Assembly: GCA_003564185.1 (NCBI GenBank) | Contig: PXFS01000139.1 | Span: 1 to 64,000 of the forward strand | From: Flavobacteriaceae bacterium | Lineage (GTDB): Bacteria > Bacteroidota > Bacteroidia > Flavobacteriales > Flavobacteriaceae | Reading direction: 5' to 3' | DNA: 64,000 bases | Shown here: piece after piece, positions 21,663-30,451 of the stretch | How positions within the stretch are numbered: position 1 is the stretch's first letter | How the letters are laid out: every line of letters begins with the position of its first letter | The notes under the pieces: generated by a model | Database searches by the model: none | What the model saw: the letters and a program-made list of their open reading frames with translations, nothing else | Told to the model about the DNA's origin: nothing | Position numbers and translations under genes: made by a program

Positions 21663-22409
21663 ATGAAAATATTAGTTTGTATAAGTCATGTACCTGATAC
21701 AACTTCCAAAATCAATTTTACGGAAGGGGACACAAAGTTTGACACTAACGGAGTTCAGTTTATTATTAATCCTAATGATGAGTTTGGATTAACTCGCGCA
21801 ATGTGGTTTAAGGAAAAACAAGGTGCTTCTGTAGATGTAGCAACCGTAGGTCTTAAAGATACAGAGCCTACCATAAGAAAAGCCTTAGCCATTGGTGCAG
21901 ATAATGCTATTCGGATAGATACAGCTCCATTAGATGGATACCAAGTTGCTACTGAATTAGCAAAGGTTGCTAAAGAGGGTGAGTATGATTTAATTATTGC
22001 TGGGAGAGAATCTATTGACTATAATGGTGGTATGGTTCCTGGAATGATGGCCAAAATGTTAGGTTACGGTTTCATTAACACTTGTGTAAGTTTAGAAATT
22101 GATGGAAATACAGCTACTGCCATTAGAGAAATTGATGGTGGAAAAGAAACCTTGAAAACTAATCTTCCTTTAGTTATTGGAGGACAAAAAGGTTTAGTAG
22201 AAGAATCAGATTTAAAAATTCCTAATATGAGAGGAATTATGATGGCCAGAAAAAAACCATTAAACGTTGTAGAAGCTGTTGGAGATAAAGTTTCAACCGA
22301 AGCCAAAAAATTCTCTAAACCAGCACCTAAAGGTGAAGTCAAATTAGTTGACGCAGAAAATATTGATGAATTAATCGATTTATTACATAACGAAGCAAAA
22401 GCAATTTAA
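21663..22409 (+). CDS. etfB: Electron transfer flavoprotein subunit beta
   Basis: 248 aa; MKILVCISHVPDTTSKINF, GRESIDYNGGMVPGMMA. Confidence 0.94.
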   Translation: MKILVCISHVPDTTSKINFTEGDTKFDTNGVQFIINPNDEFGLTRAMWFKEKQGASVDVATVGLKDTEPTIRKALAIGADNAIRIDTAPLDGYQVATELAKVAKEGEYDLIIAGRESIDYNGGMVPGMMAKMLGYGFINTCVSLEIDGNTATAIREIDGGKETLKTNLPLVIGGQKGLVEESDLKIPNMRGIMMARKKPLNVVEAVGDKVSTEAKKFSKPAPKGEVKLVDAENIDELIDLLHNEAKAI

Positions 22410-22420
22410 AAAAAAATATT

Positions 22421-23389
22421 ATGTCTATTTTAGTTTATACAGAAACAGAAAATGGTAAATTTAAGAAGGCTTCATTTGAGGTAGCTTCTTATGCTAAAGC
22501 CATAGCAGATAAAACAGACAGCAAAGTTACTGCCATTGCTGTAAATGCAGATGATCCTAGTGAATTAGGAAAGTATGGGGTTTCAAAGGTGTTGCATGTA
22601 AATAATGAAGAACTTGCTAAGTTCAATGCTGATTCCTACGCTGCGGTGCTTACCGAAGCTGCTAAACAAGAGTTATGCAATACAATAGTGCTTAGTCAAA
22701 GTGCTAATGCCAAGTATTTAGCTCCTTTGTTGGCTGTAAATTTAGAAGCTGGATACGCATCTAACGTGGTAGATTTACCTATAACAGAAAATGGTTTTAT
22801 GGTGAAGCGCACAGCCTTTACTAATAAGGCTTTTAACGAAACTGAAATTACAACAGATACTAAAATCATAGGGCTTTCTACCAATTCTTTTGGTGTGCAC
22901 GAAAACTCATTAGAAGTTGAAATTAGCAATTTTGAGCCTACAATTTCTGAAGAGAGCAAAAAGGTTACCGTTGAATCGGTTGACAAAAATAAAGATAAGG
23001 TAAGCATAGCTGATGCAGAAGTTGTAGTATCTGGTGGAAGGGGGCTTAAAGGACCTGAAAACTGGCATTTGGTAGAAAATCTTGCGGATACTTTAAATGC
23101 CGCTACAGCATGCTCTAAACCAGTAAGTGATATGGGCTGGAGACCTCATGGAGAGCATGTTGGCCAAACAGGAAAACCAGTTGCCACAAATTTATATATT
23201 GCTATTGGAATTTCTGGAGCAATCCAGCACTTAGCTGGAATAAATGCCTCAAAAACCAAAGTCGTTATCAACAACGACCCCGAAGCCCCTTTCTTCAAAG
23301 CAGCTGATTATGGTATAGTTGGTGATGCCTTTGAAGTAGTTCCAAAACTTACAGAAAAGCTTAAGGAATTTAAAGCTAACAATGCTTAA
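22421..23389 (+). CDS. etfA: Electron transfer flavoprotein subunit alpha
   Basis: 322 aa; VVSGGRGLKGPENW, HVGQTGKPVATNLYIAIGISGAIQHLAGI, NNDPEAPFFKAADYGIVGD. Confidence 0.96.
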   Translation: MSILVYTETENGKFKKASFEVASYAKAIADKTDSKVTAIAVNADDPSELGKYGVSKVLHVNNEELAKFNADSYAAVLTEAAKQELCNTIVLSQSANAKYLAPLLAVNLEAGYASNVVDLPITENGFMVKRTAFTNKAFNETEITTDTKIIGLSTNSFGVHENSLEVEISNFEPTISEESKKVTVESVDKNKDKVSIADAEVVVSGGRGLKGPENWHLVENLADTLNAATACSKPVSDMGWRPHGEHVGQTGKPVATNLYIAIGISGAIQHLAGINASKTKVVINNDPEAPFFKAADYGIVGDAFEVVPKLTEKLKEFKANNA

Positions 23390-23416
23390 AAGTTCGTATA
23401 TTAGCAAATTGAAATT

Positions 23417-23465
23417 GCGGTCTAAATTGCCAAGATTTATCTTTTTTATTTAGACCGCTTTTTTA
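23417..23465 (+). terminator. Rho-independent terminator after etfA
   Basis: GCGGTCTAAAT (23417-23427) / ATTTAGACCGC (23448-23458) then T-rich tract. Confidence 0.75.
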
Positions 23466-23471
23466 TTTTTG
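23464..23471 (+). promoter_or_regulatory. Putative Bacteroidetes -7 box (TATTTTTG)
   Basis: TAnnTTTG match immediately after the etfA terminator and 7 nt before ATG 23478. Confidence 0.4.
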
Positions 23472-23477
23472 CGAAAT

Positions 23478-24083
23478 ATGAGCTTAGTTAGATTAAACAT
23501 AAAAGGAATTTCCTATAGCCAAACTCAAAATGGTGCATATGCCCTATTATTGAGTGAAATTAATGGTAAAAGACAGTTACCTATTGTTATTGGAGCATTT
23601 GAAGCTCAATCTATTGCTATTGCGTTAGAAAAGGAAATTAAACCACCTAGACCACTTACCCACGATTTATTTAAAACTTTTTCTGAACATTTCTCAATAA
23701 CCATCAAGCAAGTTATCATTCATAAACTAGTTGATGGTATTTTTTATTCTAGCTTGATTTGCGAAAGGGATAAAATTGAAGAGATTATTGACGCAAGAAC
23801 AAGTGATGCGATTGCTTTAGCGCTTCGTTTTGATGCACCAATCTTTACGTATAAAAACATTATTGATAAAGCCGGTGTTCAACTAACCCCTAAAAGTGCT
23901 GCAGGAATGTTTGATGCTAAACTTTCAGAAAAAGAAAAAACCACAGGTGGTGATTTAAGTAAAAAATCTGATTTTAATAATATTCCACTTAAAAAGCTGA
24001 ACGAAATGCTAGAAGAGGCGGTTAAAAATGAAAATTACGAAAAAGCAGCTCGCATTCGTGATGAAATATCAAAACGTCAATAA
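23478..24083 (+). CDS. Bifunctional nuclease (BFN/DUF151) family protein with C-terminal UvrB/UvrC-like motif
   Basis: MSLVRLNIKGISYSQTQNGAYALLLSEINGKRQLPIVIGAFEAQSIAIALE; DARTSDAIALALRFDAPIF; C-terminal LNEMLEEAVKNENYEKAARIRDEISKR. Confidence 0.88.
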   Translation: MSLVRLNIKGISYSQTQNGAYALLLSEINGKRQLPIVIGAFEAQSIAIALEKEIKPPRPLTHDLFKTFSEHFSITIKQVIIHKLVDGIFYSSLICERDKIEEIIDARTSDAIALALRFDAPIFTYKNIIDKAGVQLTPKSAAGMFDAKLSEKEKTTGGDLSKKSDFNNIPLKKLNEMLEEAVKNENYEKAARIRDEISKRQ

Positions 24084-24086
24084 GGA

Positions 24087-25781
24087 ATGAAAAAACTATT
24101 CCTTTTTCTTACTCTTCTTTTTGGATTTTTATCAAGTGGACAATCTCTTGAAGGTACGTATTCTGTTTCAACAATTGACTCTTTAAGTAATGCTGTTGAT
24201 CATCAATTTTCACTAAATCAAACATTTGAATTTGATGCTCACTCACTTCAAATTAAAAATGAAAATTTGACTGTGACAGCATATGATTACGCAATAGAAA
24301 ACGACAGTCTATTTTTAAGAAATGAAAACAAACTACTTTCTTTTTCATTCATAAATAAGGAAAATAACAAAATAAAACTTCAAACAGAACTATTTCAACT
24401 TGTATTGGTTAAAGAAAATCAAACTAATCTAACCCGTCAACTTAAAGAAGCTTCAAAAGATAAAGAAATGATTCCAAATCAAGATTTTACTTTAGAGGGA
24501 TTTTACCGCGGAGTAATTGGTGTTTTTAGTATTATATTTTTATCGTTTTTATTCAGCTCCAACCGAAGAGCTATCAATTGGAAGACGGTGGGCGTAGGTC
24601 TTTTAGCCCAGTTGGTTCTAGCTATTGGAATTTTGAAAGTACCTGTTGTTCAAGCGGTTTTTGAATTCATAGGAAAAATATTTGTAAAAATTCTTGATTT
24701 TACAGCTGAAGGAAGCGAATTTTTGTTGGGTGATTTGATGAATGCGGATAGCTATGGGTTTATCTTTTTATTTCAAATACTCCCTACCATTATCTTTTTC
24801 TCAGCACTTACATCACTTTTATTTTATTTGGGTGTTATACAAGTTATAGTTAAAGGAATGGCATGGGTGCTTACTAAATTAATGAGCATTTCTGGAGCCG
24901 AAGGATTGAGTGTTGCAGGTAATATTTTTCTTGGACAAACCGAATCTCCTTTAATGATTAAAGCCTATTTAGAAAAGATGACCAAATCAGAAATTTTATT
25001 GGTCATGATTGGTGGAATGGCCACTGTTGCTGGTGGAGTTTTAGCTGCGTATATAGGATTTTTAGGTGATGGAGATCCAGTAAAACGTCTTGAATTTGCT
25101 CGCCATTTACTAGCCGCATCGGTAATGGCAGCTCCTGGTGCAATTGTAGTCTCAAAAATTCTTTATCCACAACAGGAAAAAATTGAGCGAACCGCAGAAG
25201 TTTCGCAAGATAAAATTGGTTCTAATTTTCTAGATGCCATTTCAAATGGAACTACAGAAGGACTTCGATTAGCTGCTAATGTGGGAGCTATGCTCTTAGT
25301 TTTTATCGCCTTTATTGCATTTATTAATTACTTGCTTGAGGGGTTTGGTGGGCTTGTAGGTCTAAATCCATTTATAGCAGAAAACTCACCTTATTCAACC
25401 TTTTCATTAGAATCTATTTTAGGTTTCCTATTTGCTCCTATCATGTGGCTTATTGGAGTTCCTAAAGAAGATGTTATGCTCATGGGGCAACTGCTTGGTA
25501 TCAAACTTGCGGCAAGCGAATTTGTTGGATATATTCAATTAGCAGAACTTAAAAATCCTGCTAACTTGTTAAGTTTAAATTATCAAAAATCAGTAATTAT
25601 GGCCACCTATATGCTCTGCGGATTTGCCAATTTTGCTTCCATTGGAATTCAAATTGGAGGAATTGGATCATTAGCTCCCAATAAAAGAAAATTACTTTCA
25701 GAATTTGGACTACGAGCTCTAATTGGTGGAACGTTTGCTTCTTTACTTTCTGCTACTATTGCTGGAATGATTATAGGTTAA
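24087..25781 (+). CDS. Na+-dependent nucleoside transporter, NupC/CNT family, with N-terminal periplasmic extension
   Basis: 564 aa; GQTESPLMIKAYLEKMTKSE, MATVAGGVLAAYIGFLG, LCGFANFASIGIQIGGIGSLAPNKR. Confidence 0.9.
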   Translation: MKKLFLFLTLLFGFLSSGQSLEGTYSVSTIDSLSNAVDHQFSLNQTFEFDAHSLQIKNENLTVTAYDYAIENDSLFLRNENKLLSFSFINKENNKIKLQTELFQLVLVKENQTNLTRQLKEASKDKEMIPNQDFTLEGFYRGVIGVFSIIFLSFLFSSNRRAINWKTVGVGLLAQLVLAIGILKVPVVQAVFEFIGKIFVKILDFTAEGSEFLLGDLMNADSYGFIFLFQILPTIIFFSALTSLLFYLGVIQVIVKGMAWVLTKLMSISGAEGLSVAGNIFLGQTESPLMIKAYLEKMTKSEILLVMIGGMATVAGGVLAAYIGFLGDGDPVKRLEFARHLLAASVMAAPGAIVVSKILYPQQEKIERTAEVSQDKIGSNFLDAISNGTTEGLRLAANVGAMLLVFIAFIAFINYLLEGFGGLVGLNPFIAENSPYSTFSLESILGFLFAPIMWLIGVPKEDVMLMGQLLGIKLAASEFVGYIQLAELKNPANLLSLNYQKSVIMATYMLCGFANFASIGIQIGGIGSLAPNKRKLLSEFGLRALIGGTFASLLSATIAGMIIG

Positions 25782-25830
25782 CTCTTGTATGATATTCAGC
25801 AGTGATGACTTCAGAAATTTTAAAAATCCC

Positions 25831-25838
25831 TATCTTTG
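25831..25838 (+). promoter_or_regulatory. Putative Bacteroidetes -7 box (TATCTTTG)
   Basis: TAnnTTTG match just upstream of ATG 25845. Confidence 0.4.
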
Positions 25839-25844
25839 CCCGCT

Positions 25845-26477
25845 ATGAATTTAGATGAGATTAAAAACCTAGTCAACAAAGGTGAAATGCTTCCGCTTAT
25901 GGAAGACTTTTACACCATTCAAGGGGAGGGGCATCATACAGGAACAGCTTCTTATTTTGTGAGGATTGGTGGTTGTGATGTGGGCTGCCATTGGTGTGAT
26001 GTAAAAGAAAGTTGGGATCCAGAAAAACACCCTCCTACCCCAACTGCAGAAATTGTTGAAAAAGCCTCGAAATATTCAGACACAGTAGTAGTTACTGGGG
26101 GTGAGCCACTTACCTGGAATATGCAGCCTCTTACGCAAGGATTTAAAGATAAAAATATGAAAATCCATATTGAAACTTCTGGTGCTTATGCGCTTACAGG
26201 AAGTTGGGATTGGATTTGTTTATCGCCAAAAAAAAACAAACTCCCCACAGAAAAAGTTTATCAAAAAGCAGATGAACTAAAGGTTATTATTTACAATAAA
26301 CACGATTTTAAATTTGCTGAAGAACAAGCCCATAAAACAAACAAAAATGCACTTTTATATCTTCAACCTGAATGGAGTGTTAGAGATAAAATGATGCCCC
26401 TTATTGTAGACTATGTAATGACAAACCCAAAATGGAAGATTTCTTTACAAACCCATAAATATTTACGCATTCCTTAA
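25845..26477 (+). CDS. queE: 7-carboxy-7-deazaguanine synthase QueE
   Basis: Radical SAM with C-x3-C-x2-C (CDVGCHWCDVKESWDP), FYTIQGEGHHTGTASYFVRIGG, TGGEP. Confidence 0.93.
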   Translation: MNLDEIKNLVNKGEMLPLMEDFYTIQGEGHHTGTASYFVRIGGCDVGCHWCDVKESWDPEKHPPTPTAEIVEKASKYSDTVVVTGGEPLTWNMQPLTQGFKDKNMKIHIETSGAYALTGSWDWICLSPKKNKLPTEKVYQKADELKVIIYNKHDFKFAEEQAHKTNKNALLYLQPEWSVRDKMMPLIVDYVMTNPKWKISLQTHKYLRIP

Positions 26478-26566
26478 ATAATTAAATTTCAATTAAAGCC
26501 TGTAAAAAAACTTCAATCAATTAAATAATTGGTATATTGTTTGTTGTATTTATTAAAAAATATGTC

Positions 26567-27346
26567 ATGAAAAAAATAGTTTTAATTTTAGTTTTGTTTG
26601 CTTTTCAAAGCTATGTTTATGCAGATCATCTAAATGGAGCTTGGAAATTGGAAGAAGTTAATGGAGAAAAAGTTACTGAGCATGTAATACAGCTTTTTAG
26701 TAATCAATTTTACACCTATAGTGAATTTGACCCCAATAACGGAGATTTTATAAAAGCTGGTGGAGGAACTTACTTATTAGAAAACTTTCGTATACAAAAA
26801 TTTATAGAAATTGATTCTGAAGATCCAAGTCTATCAAATACTTCAGAAATTTATCGCTTTTTGTTTTTGGAAGATGATGTAATCAAATTTACCAATTTAA
26901 AAGATTCCTCTAAATTTGAAATATGGAAACGCATTGATGAATCTAAAAATGTGGAAATGGCCAAATGTTGGCGGATACATAAAAAGCAGGATGAAGGTGA
27001 TAAAGATTGGAGGGTAATAGAATATGCCCCAAGAAAAACTATCAAAATGCTAACTGATAATTACTACCAAGTGTTAGCCTTCAATAAAAAAACAGGAGAG
27101 TTTGTTGGGTCAAGTGGCGGAACTTGGACCAAATCACCGACTGAATTTTTTACAGGAGCAACGGGTGGTATAACCACTAAAAAAACTGCCAAATATGTGG
27201 AAAATATTGATTATTTTTCAAAAAATCCAGATAATGTTGGTAGAAGCATAGAATTTAATTTAAGAATGGTAGAAGGCTTATGGAACCATACCGGCAGACA
27301 AACAGATGGAAAAGCACTTTTGGAAATTTGGATGCCTTACAAGTAA
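26567..27346 (+). CDS. Secreted hypothetical protein with two lipocalin-like halves
   Basis: Signal peptide MKKIVLILVLFAFQSYVYA; both halves carry W(K/R)..E/I-type N-termini and FKS/GGTxxLxx/GGTWTxS patterns. Confidence 0.55.
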   Translation: MKKIVLILVLFAFQSYVYADHLNGAWKLEEVNGEKVTEHVIQLFSNQFYTYSEFDPNNGDFIKAGGGTYLLENFRIQKFIEIDSEDPSLSNTSEIYRFLFLEDDVIKFTNLKDSSKFEIWKRIDESKNVEMAKCWRIHKKQDEGDKDWRVIEYAPRKTIKMLTDNYYQVLAFNKKTGEFVGSSGGTWTKSPTEFFTGATGGITTKKTAKYVENIDYFSKNPDNVGRSIEFNLRMVEGLWNHTGRQTDGKALLEIWMPYK

Positions 27347-27368
27347 GATTTTCAAATCAAAAAAACTT

Positions 27369-27398
27369 AAAGCTTCGTTAGATCACGAAGCTTTTTTT
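27369..27398 (+). terminator. Rho-independent terminator
   Basis: AAAGCTTCGT / ACGAAGCTTT with T7 tail. Confidence 0.8.
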
Positions 27399-27458
27399 AT
27401 GAATTATAGATTAAATCACTTCATTATAAAAAAAAAGTAATTTCCCATTAAAACAAAG

Positions 27459-27466
27459 TAAATTTG
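27459..27466 (+). promoter_or_regulatory. Putative Bacteroidetes -7 box (TAAATTTG)
   Basis: TAnnTTTG match 20 nt upstream of ATG 27486, downstream of a terminator. Confidence 0.4.
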
Positions 27467-27485
27467 TCTACATAAAAAATAGCTG

Positions 27486-28304
27486 ATGAATTTTAAATTA
27501 ATTTGTTCTGATATAGACGGAACTTTGCTCAATAAAGATCGTGAATTATCTACTTCTACTCTAGAAACCATTAAGGCTTTAAAAGAGAAGTTGCCTTTTA
27601 TACTTATTTCTTCGCGTATGCCAGCTGCAATGAAACACCTGCAGGAGCAATTAGGTATTGAAAAAGAACCACTAATTGCGTACAACGGAGGGTTAGTGCT
27701 TGACCAGGAACAAATATTGAGTTCAACGGAAATTTCACTTGCTCAAATGGAAAAAATCTTAGCTTATAATCAAGATTTTACAGAAGTGCACTTAAGTTTA
27801 TATCAACAAGATGATTGGTTTGTGCCTAAAATGGATTATTGGGCAGAAAGAGAAATGCGAAATACAAAAGTAACTCCTACTGTGTTGGGAAATAATAAAG
27901 TTTTAAAGAAATGGTCTAAAACTAAATTTGGGGCACATAAAATTATGTGTATGGGGGATGCTGAAAAAATTGATCAACTCTATAATTATCTTACTGAACA
28001 AATGGCTGAAGATATCCATTTGTATCGTTCGAAACCAACTTATATTGAAATTGCTCCAAAACGTATTTCCAAATTAACGGCCATCGATTTACTTTTAAAT
28101 GAAAAATACCATTTTCAGCGTGATGAAGTTCTAGCTTTTGGAGATAATTTTAATGATATAGAAATGCTTAAAAATGTTGGTTTTGGTGTGGCTGTTGATA
28201 ATGCAAAACCAGAAGTAAAAGCAGTTGCTGATGCTACTACTCTTGAATCAAAAAATGATGGTGTAGCGAATTATTTGAGACAGCAATTCTTAAAACATCT
28301 CTAG
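27486..28304 (+). CDS. Cof-type HAD-superfamily hydrolase
   Basis: 272 aa; CSDIDGTLLNKDRELS, ISSRMP, AFGDNFNDIEMLKNVGFGVAVDNA. Confidence 0.93.
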   Translation: MNFKLICSDIDGTLLNKDRELSTSTLETIKALKEKLPFILISSRMPAAMKHLQEQLGIEKEPLIAYNGGLVLDQEQILSSTEISLAQMEKILAYNQDFTEVHLSLYQQDDWFVPKMDYWAEREMRNTKVTPTVLGNNKVLKKWSKTKFGAHKIMCMGDAEKIDQLYNYLTEQMAEDIHLYRSKPTYIEIAPKRISKLTAIDLLLNEKYHFQRDEVLAFGDNFNDIEMLKNVGFGVAVDNAKPEVKAVADATTLESKNDGVANYLRQQFLKHL

Positions 28305-28347
28305 TAAATATCAGCTATTTTTCTATTTTTACCAAAATTTGATTCAT

Positions 28348-29613
28348 ATGGTATACACTCCAGTTTTTACAAATGATGCAATAGTTCTGGGAATATTAGC
28401 TGCTTCTTTGGCTTTTATATTTTATACTTCGTCTATAAAATCTGGATTTTGGCATAAATTTTACAAAATTGTTCCAGCTCTTTTAATGTGTTATTTGTTA
28501 CCTGCCATATTCAATTCATTAAATATAATAAGCGATGAAGAATCAAACTTGTATTTTATAGCAAGTCGTTATCTACTACCAGCTTCGTTGGTTTTATTTA
28601 CCCTTAGCATAGATCTTAAGGCTATATCCAACTTAGGTTTTAAAGCCTTACTTATGTTTTTTACAGGAACTATTGGAATTGTTATTGGTGGGCCAATTGC
28701 CATTTTATTAATCTCTTTAGTTTCACCAGAAACTGTGGGTGGGGCAGGCCCAGATGCTGTATGGAGAGGCCTAGCAACCTTGGCTGGAAGTTGGATTGGT
28801 GGTGGGGCAAATCAAGCAGCTATGCTAGAAATATTTGAGTACAATCCAGAAAAATACGGAGGAATGGTGTTGGTTGACATAGTGGTTGCCAATTTATGGA
28901 TGGCCATTATTTTAATAGGTATTGGAAAGAAAAATGCTATTGATAAATGGTTAGAGGCAGATAATTCTGCTATAGAAGAATTAAAAGAACGAGTTTCTAC
29001 ATATACAAAAAGTGTAAGCAAAATTCCAAATTTAACCGATTATATGATTATGTTAGGCTTTGCATTTACTGCGGTTGGAATCGCTCATTTTTCTGCAGAT
29101 GAAATTTCTGCTTTCCTGACCAATAACTTTGATATTTTTAGTGATAAAAAATCAGCATTTTCTTCATTTGCTTCACAGTTTTTTTGGATGGTAAGTATAG
29201 CTACATTGATTGGAGTGTCTCTTTCGTTTACAAAAGCTAAGAAATATGAAGGAGCTGGAGCAAGTAAGATAGGTAGCATTTTTATTTACATTTTAGTAGC
29301 TACTATTGGAATGAAAATGGACTTAACCACAGTTTTTGAAAACCCTGGATTATTAGCAATCGGTTTGGTTTGGATGAGTATTCATGCAGGTCTTCTAATC
29401 TTAGTAGCTAAATTAATTAAAGCCCCATACTTTTTCCTAGCTGTTGGCAGTCAAGCAAATGTTGGAGGTGCAGCATCTGCGCCTGTAGTAGCAGCTGCAT
29501 TTCATCCCTCACTTACTAGCGTTGGTGTACTATTAGCAGTTTTTGGCTATGTGGTGGGCACCTATGCAGCTTTGGGCTGTGCAATGCTAATGGATATAGC
29601 CTCAACTTTTTAA
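28348..29613 (+). CDS. DUF819 family membrane protein
   Basis: Polytopic protein; GSWIGGGANQAAMLEIFE, GSQANVGGAASAPVVAAAFHPSLTSVGVLLAVFGYVVGTYAALG. Confidence 0.87.
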   Translation: MVYTPVFTNDAIVLGILAASLAFIFYTSSIKSGFWHKFYKIVPALLMCYLLPAIFNSLNIISDEESNLYFIASRYLLPASLVLFTLSIDLKAISNLGFKALLMFFTGTIGIVIGGPIAILLISLVSPETVGGAGPDAVWRGLATLAGSWIGGGANQAAMLEIFEYNPEKYGGMVLVDIVVANLWMAIILIGIGKKNAIDKWLEADNSAIEELKERVSTYTKSVSKIPNLTDYMIMLGFAFTAVGIAHFSADEISAFLTNNFDIFSDKKSAFSSFASQFFWMVSIATLIGVSLSFTKAKKYEGAGASKIGSIFIYILVATIGMKMDLTTVFENPGLLAIGLVWMSIHAGLLILVAKLIKAPYFFLAVGSQANVGGAASAPVVAAAFHPSLTSVGVLLAVFGYVVGTYAALGCAMLMDIASTF

Positions 29614-29650
29614 AATATCTTCATTAAAATTGAATTCAATAAAATACAAT

Positions 29651-30403
29651 ATGAAAAATAATTTAATAATTTTAATCATTATTCTAAGTCTAGTTGCATG
29701 TAATCAGCAAAAAAATAAACCAAATTTATTTCTTGAGGGAAAAGTTTCTGATCTTAAAATTGGCAAGATTTACTTACAAGGAGTTAAAGATAGTACTATT
29801 GTTAATATCGATTCAGCAAGTTTTGATGGAAGTAGTGAAAACTTTAAACTAAAAGCACAACTTGAGGAACCTGAACTTATGTTGTTATTGCTAAAAAAAC
29901 ATAATAATGAAGATTACATGGAAGTAATCAACTTTTTTGCGGAGGAAGGAAATTATGAAGTGGATGCTAAAGTAACTGATTTCACAAAAGCTAAAATAAC
30001 CACATCCTCAGAAAATCATCAAAAACTAGAAGAAATCAAAAAATCAGTCAAACGCTTTAATGACCAAGACCTAGACTTGATTAAAGAGGAGTTTGAATTA
30101 AAAAATCAAAATAAAAATTTAGACGACTTCGAGAACAAAAAGAAGTCTATGGAACGTAGAAGATATCTTTATATGGTGAATTTTGCCCTACAAAATAAAA
30201 ATCTTGAAATTGCTCCATTTATAATTTTATCTGAAGCTTCAGAATTAAATATGAAATACTTAGATACCGTTTATAACAGTTTAGATGAACACATTAAGTT
30301 GAGTAAATACGGAAAAGAACTAAAAGATTTAGTTGAATTTAGAAAAAAGCAACTGAAAGAAACAGAAGAAAAGGTCATGGACCAAGATTCGCTAACCACT
30401 TAA
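29651..30403 (+). CDS. Hypothetical lipoprotein, DUF4369-like
   Basis: Lipobox SLVACNQQ; FLEGKVSDLKIGKIYLQGVKDSTIVNIDSASFDGSSENFKLKAQLEEPELMLL. Confidence 0.7.
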   Translation: MKNNLIILIIILSLVACNQQKNKPNLFLEGKVSDLKIGKIYLQGVKDSTIVNIDSASFDGSSENFKLKAQLEEPELMLLLLKKHNNEDYMEVINFFAEEGNYEVDAKVTDFTKAKITTSSENHQKLEEIKKSVKRFNDQDLDLIKEEFELKNQNKNLDDFENKKKSMERRRYLYMVNFALQNKNLEIAPFIILSEASELNMKYLDTVYNSLDEHIKLSKYGKELKDLVEFRKKQLKETEEKVMDQDSLTT

Positions 30404-30451
30404 ACTTCAATTATAGCAATTTCAATATCTTAGATTCAAGACTAGCACCGA